From Ailanthus altissimus (taxonomy: Eukaryota > Streptophyta > Magnoliopsida > Sapindales > Simaroubaceae), in contig OX327686.1 in NCBI GenBank assembly GCA_946807835.1, forward strand, positions 4,340,001 to 4,404,000: a stretch of DNA of 64,000 bases, in the 5' to 3' direction. Position 1 is the stretch's first letter, and every line of letters begins with the position of its first letter. The translations under genes were made by a program, and so were the position numbers. Below the pieces are notes generated by a model. The model did not search any database, was not told the DNA's origin, and saw only the letters and a list, made by a program, of their open reading frames with translations. Shown here in pieces: positions 60,240 through 64,000 of the stretch.

Positions 60240-60715
60240 ACACTGATTTTACTTATTAGAGTTTTTATGTGTCTTAATACTTCTATAGCTAGTATTTAAC
60301 ACTTTAAAACTATCTAAGCGCTTTGTAGAAGACTTCACCTACAAGTAATTAAGAATATAAAAAATTACACACAATAGAGATAAAGAAACAATCACCACAA
60401 GGCACAAGATATATGTGGTTCGATAAAAAATATCTACGTCCACTATAAATCAAAGATCTAGCTTCTTTTTTTAACAGTTCATAAAGAACTCTATATTACA
60501 AAGACCTATCAGATTAAAAAAAGCTCTTAAATTACTAAGATCTTATAATAAGAGATTAATTAAGAAATACAACGAATAACCAAAGCTCTTTCTCAAAGAA
60601 TCTATCATCAGTCTCTTATGCACTCAGCACTTAAGTGATATCATGATAGCACTTTCATGCACTCAACACTATAGTGCCAACCTAACTCTCTATTATATCT
60701 TATATTTACATCTTT
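60240..60715 (-). mobile_element. Inverted fragment of an H-type Copia LTR
   Basis: On the minus strand it reads like the last half of the H LTR (GAGTTCTTTATGAACTGTTA, GAAGCTAGATCTTTGATT, ATAGTGGACGTAGATATT, ACTTGTAGGTGAAGTCTTCT), in opposite orientation to element H 600 bp away. Only the LTR end is present. Confidence 0.65.
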
Positions 60716-60819
60716 GATGCTTGTTTTTGTTGAAAAATTGGTGATTCAACAATCTTGGTTGGACAAGAATTGAGATGAATACCAAAGTGGAGAGTTACAA
60801 GAAGTCTAGAATGTGTGGG

Positions 60820-62254
60820 TGATAAGGGCAAATTTGTCATATATTTTCTCATGTTTTTATTATTGATATTCTATGATTTTATGAGAATAGATGGCTATTT
60901 ATGTGCTTTATTGTTAATTGTAGGGACTTGAACGAAATTTAAAGAAAGAACGCAAAAGGAGCGAAAAGAAGGACTAAAATGCAAAGTTTTCAAAGTATGT
61001 GTCCATCGCCCCAGCACTGAAATGGTGATCGAAATAAGAAAAATGACCTGCTTAAGTCGCGTCTAGCGCCCCAGCGCCGAAGAGTCACCGCACCAGCGAC
61101 GCTCCATCGCCCCAGCGCTATTAACATACCGTGCCAGCGATAAAGCAGTTTTTATGCAGCGCCCCAGCGCCAAGATTACACCGCTCCAGCGGTAATAGCT
61201 TTTTACGCGTCGCCCCAGCGACAGATGCATAGCGCGCCAGCGGTAGTACGAGTCCTAGTCCGACGAGAATTGAGATTTTCAAGCTCATATCAACCCCTAT
61301 AAAAAGCCACTCGTTCCCAACCTTCAAGAATGAATCCAAGACGACCCAAGAGCACCAAGAATATAGAGTACGAGTCTTGGAGAGCAATAGGAGCTTAATT
61401 GAAGTAACTTTGGAGAGAGATACAAGACGTTCTTCGGCATCAAGAGTTCCTAGGCAGTGCAATTAAGAGTAATTCGACGTCTATATCGGTTTGCTAATAA
61501 TTGTATCATGATTTATAATTATTTTTACTGCTGTTCTCTTGTAGCCATGAGCTAAACTTGTTTTCTAGGGTTAATACTTGAACTCAATATGTGTGCTTAA
61601 TTGCCATATCTTTCGAATATTTAATAAACTTAGTCATTTATTATTTAAATTACTTGTGTTTAATGCTTCAATATATCTGGCCAATATATGGTGAATGAGT
61701 TGGTAATATTATTGATAAACTCGGAAGAGGAATCATAATATTTAGACCTAGGTAATTTGATGCATGATTGTAGAGTAACATTCAATGTTGCATATGCAAG
61801 TTTCAATTTAGGATAGGAATATACCTAATTGGCATGTATGATCAATAAGACCTAATCTTAATGAATCTTAATTTATTACAAGTTCCATAGGAATATAGGT
61901 ATTTGGTAAATTAAGGTATACTTGCATGACCTTGGAAGAGGCTTGTGAATACATTAGTGTCTTGATCAATAATAAAGACTAAGGGAGTTAAATATTATAA
62001 GGTTAATCATTAGAAAGCATATTGAGGGATAATATTAATCCTAGATTTTCTCTACGTTGCTATCTTTAAATCTCATTGCATTGTGTTTTTATTTTTATAT
62101 TTCTTACATTCATTCTTAGATTTTTATTTTTCTGAATAATTATTAGGAAGATATAATTTTAGTAATTGGTTAAAAAGAAAAAATTATCCCTGTGGGTTCG
62201 CCATCCGACTTATTTAGTCTCTTTATTACTTGCATACGATAATGTATACTTGCA
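60820..62254 (+). mobile_element. Gypsy-like solo LTR containing a GC-rich motif array
   Basis: It starts TGATAAGGGCAAATTTGTCA and ends CCTGTGGGTTCGCCATCCGA ... TATACTTGCA, the hallmark terminus of many plant Gypsy LTRs. A TATA box TATAAAAAG is at 61298-61306. Inner blocks match the inverted LTR at 51645-53770. No primer binding site or coding region follows (element I starts instead), so it is a solo or truncated LTR. The 113-codon minus frame at 61121-61462 is incidental. Confidence 0.6.
61007..61242 (+). repeat. Array of nine CGNNCCAGCG motifs, four pairs at exactly 22-bp spacing
   Basis: CGCCCCAGCG or near copies start at 61007 (ends CA, not CG), 61067, 61108, 61160 and 61211. A second type, CGCACCAGCG, CGTGCCAGCG, CGCTCCAGCG and CGCGCCAGCG, starts at 61089, 61130, 61182 and 61233. 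Each second-type motif lies exactly 22 bp after a first-type motif; pairs repeat every 41, 52 and 51 bp. The sequence between motifs is poorly conserved. The block lies 55-230 bp upstream of the LTR TATA box. Confidence 0.9.
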
Positions 62255-62269
62255 CTTAATTTTATGATA

Positions 62270-62865
62270 TAGAAATGCCGTGGCGCCCAAGGACGAGCGC
62301 CGCGATGCCCAGACGCATCAAGATGTCCATTTTGGTTCGGGATTTTGAGTTTTATGAAGTTTTGGACTTCCAAAACAAGTGGACTCTTACTCCAACAAGG
62401 AATAGGGTTAGTAGGCATGAAATACACCATATATAAACACTTGTAAACTCTTTATTTGAGATTAAGCATTAAGAGAGACTCTAAGAAAGGGGAAGAACTG
62501 GGTAGATACTAAGTGCTTGCGTGCGCTAGGTGGAACAGTCGTTTGGGTGATCATTGTTCGTTATAGAGTAAGGGTTCACTAAATATTAGGTCTTTTTTTA
62601 GAGTTCTTCAAAGGGTTTTCCTTGTAAAATCTATAAGGAGTTAATAAGAGAGGCTAAGATCCTTGGATCTACCGTAGATGTAGGTAATTAGCCAAACCAC
62701 GTAAGATTGTGTTGTGCTATTTTATATTTTGCTTTGGATTCTTGTTATTTTTGCTTGATTAACAAGTTATTCCGCTACGCAAAGAGGTTAGGGTTCTAGG
62801 TTGGACTTTGAGTTCCTCGCTTCAACATAACCTCGAGAGGAAGAAAGGCGTTTCCTCCATCAACA
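62270..62865 (+). repeat. 5' LTR of Copia element I (left edge uncertain)
   Basis: It ends TCCATCAACA before the primer binding site. TATA-like ATATATAAACAC is at about 62429. It shares the plan of the H LTR: GC cluster (GCCGTGGCGCCCAAGG, GAGCGCCGCGATGCCC) at 62278-62322, a GTGGACTCTTACTCCAACAA block, TATA, AAGATCCTTGGATCTACC. The left end abuts the Gypsy-like LTR and may be truncated. Confidence 0.6.
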
Positions 62866-62868
62866 AAC

Positions 62869-62879
62869 TGGTATCAGAG
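62869..62879 (+). other. Primer binding site of element I
   Basis: TGGTATCAGAG, the tRNA-Met type site, 3 nt after the LTR. Confidence 0.82.
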
Positions 62880-62916
62880 TTAAAGGTTCAATAATGCACA
62901 CCTGGGGTATTTAAAC

Positions 62917-64000
62917 ATGGTTGCAATCAAGTAAGAAATAGAGAAGTTCAATGGGATGAGTGACTTCAATCTTTGGAGGAAGAAGGTTAAGGCTCTACTA
63001 GTGAAGGAAGGGCTAAACTTAGCCTTGGAGGAAGCCAGCTCCTCAACTAGTGATGAGATGACAACCTCAAAGTCCGAGCAGAAAGATTGGGACACGATTC
63101 AGAAAAAGGCTCATAACACCTTATTCCTGGCATTGAGCGATGAAGTATTAAAGGAAGTTGGTGATAAAGAAATTGCTTTGGGGCTATGGAAGAGACTCGA
63201 GGCATTGTACATAAAGAAGTATCTTGTAAATAGACTTCTTGTGAAAAACAAATTACATCAGCTAACAAAGCACAAGGGAACTTCATTGAGAGCTCACATT
63301 GACAAGTTCAACAAGATCATCATAAGTCTTGAGCAACTGGGCATCAAGACTGAGGATGAAGACAAGGCCATTATCCTATTAAGTTTGTTGCTAAAAAGCT
63401 ATGAGAGTTTTGTGGATACGCTGCTGTATGGTAAGGAGTCTTTAACGATGAATGACATCAAGGCATCATTAAACTCAAAAGAATCGACAAATAGAATTGA
63501 GTCCAAGAGTGGAGTAGCATTGCTTGCACAAAGAAGGAAGAGCAACTAATCAATGAGGAGATCCAAGAAGTGTTTCCTTTGTAATAAGGAATAGCACTTT
63601 ATAAAGGATTGTTCGAAATCAAAAGGCCAAAAAGGGTGGGCTGCAATCGATATTAAGGAAGATACCGAAGTTGTAGACACATTGGTAACCTTAAGGGAAA
63701 AATACGCTGGCAAATAAATACTAGATTCGGGGTGCAGCGTTCATATGTGTGCCGACAGATCGATGTTTGTCAACTATAAAGCTAAGAGATATAAAACCAA
63801 GAAAGGTAAAGCTCTAATGGGGAATGACATGACTTGTGAGATCATAGGAGTTGGTGACATAAGGCTGAGGATGCAAGGTGGAGAAACTAGGGACTTACAT
63901 GGTGTAAGACATGTTCCTAAATTGAGGAGGAACTTGATATCCCTAGGCAAGCTCGATGAGGAAGGGTATTTGGTTAGAGCGGAAAAAGAAAAACTAAAGG
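62917..64000 (+). pseudogene. Gag-protease of Copia element I, four in-frame stops, continues past the window
   Basis: The natural start is MVAIK at 62917, followed by a stop at 62932. The same frame continues as EIEKFNGMSDFNLW, UBN2-type gag (62956-63546), a stop at 63547, zinc knuckle CFLCNKE-stop(63592)-HFIKDC, a stop at 63715, protease DSGCSVHMCADRSMF (63724-63768) and the pre-integrase linker VRHVPKLRRNLISLGKLDEE, open to the window edge. Apart from these four stops the frame is unbroken for over 1 kb, so this is the youngest Copia coding region in the window. Whether pol is intact lies beyond 64000. Confidence 0.88.

Noticed and set aside
61007..61242. Regularly spaced repeats suggesting a CRISPR-like array
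   Set aside because: The conserved motif is only 10 bp, the unit spacing varies, the genome is a plant nuclear one and the array is inside an LTR promoter region. It is kept as a possible protein-binding array.
61121..61462. 113-codon minus-strand ORF
   Set aside because: It is produced by the GC-rich motif array and LTR sequence, with no domain and no conserved context.
1..64000. Integrated virus, organellar insertion or tRNA/rRNA gene
   Set aside because: Looked for capsid, movement-protein and pararetrovirus-type arrangements, plastid or mitochondrial genes and tRNA/rRNA features; none was recognised by eye.

Overview
This is AT-rich nuclear DNA from a flowering plant, most likely a eudicot. 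The evidence is a 16-exon plasma-membrane H+-ATPase gene with GT-AG introns, one plant-type IBH1-like bHLH gene, and a dense cover of plant LTR retrotransposons and MITE-like foldback elements. No bacterial, organellar or viral gene was recognised. I could not assign a species.

Layout. 1-8.9 kb is intergenic and AT-rich, with small non-autonomous DNA transposons, including a hAT-type element with a perfect 8-bp target duplication at 5.0 kb. 9.0-15.7 kb holds the only large intact host gene, a P3A-type proton pump (954 aa, ending in the YTV 14-3-3 motif), with upstream ORFs in its leader and a GC-rich island in intron 1. 15.73-19.32 kb is a young chromovirus-type Gypsy element with nearly identical LTRs. 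Its gag-protease frame is intact but its polymerase core is deleted in frame. 19.76-22.26 kb is a 1.26-kb tandem duplication, each copy carrying a foldback element flanked by TTCTTTTGG.

23.5-33.5 kb is a nest of Copia elements. An old plus-strand element (D) is split in its reverse transcriptase by a minus-strand element (C, 24.44-32.22 kb), which itself contains a solo LTR of another family (B). 33.9-34.9 kb is a minus-strand IBH1-like bHLH gene with a probable 5' UTR intron, an island of host sequence in the repeats. 36.5-39.3 kb is a minus-strand Copia deletion derivative (F). 40.2-41.6 kb is an LTR of family A with a mutated primer binding site. 41.8-42.3 kb is a 124-bp tandem array next to a GC-rich island. 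44.2-51.4 kb is a run of full and broken family-B LTRs around a degraded Copia pol (G). 51.6-53.8 kb is an inverted Gypsy-like LTR carrying an 846-bp foldback transposon with a perfect 9-bp duplication. 53.9-55.8 kb is a Copia tail plus LTR (E). 56.5-59.7 kb is a Copia gag-protease derivative with both LTRs (H). 60.2-62.3 kb holds an inverted H-type LTR piece and a second Gypsy-like LTR. 62.3-64.0 kb is the start of another Copia element (I), which runs off the window.

How it works together: only two host genes look functional, the proton pump (electrochemical energisation of the plasma membrane) and the IBH1-like regulator (family role: growth repression by sequestering activator bHLHs). The rest is retroelement turnover. 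The most unusual sequence signals are a GC-rich array of ten-base motifs paired at exactly 22 bp inside one LTR, similar GC clusters just upstream of the TATA box in unrelated LTRs, and recurrent Trp-codon-to-stop changes across different Copia copies that look like the result of cytosine methylation and deamination.
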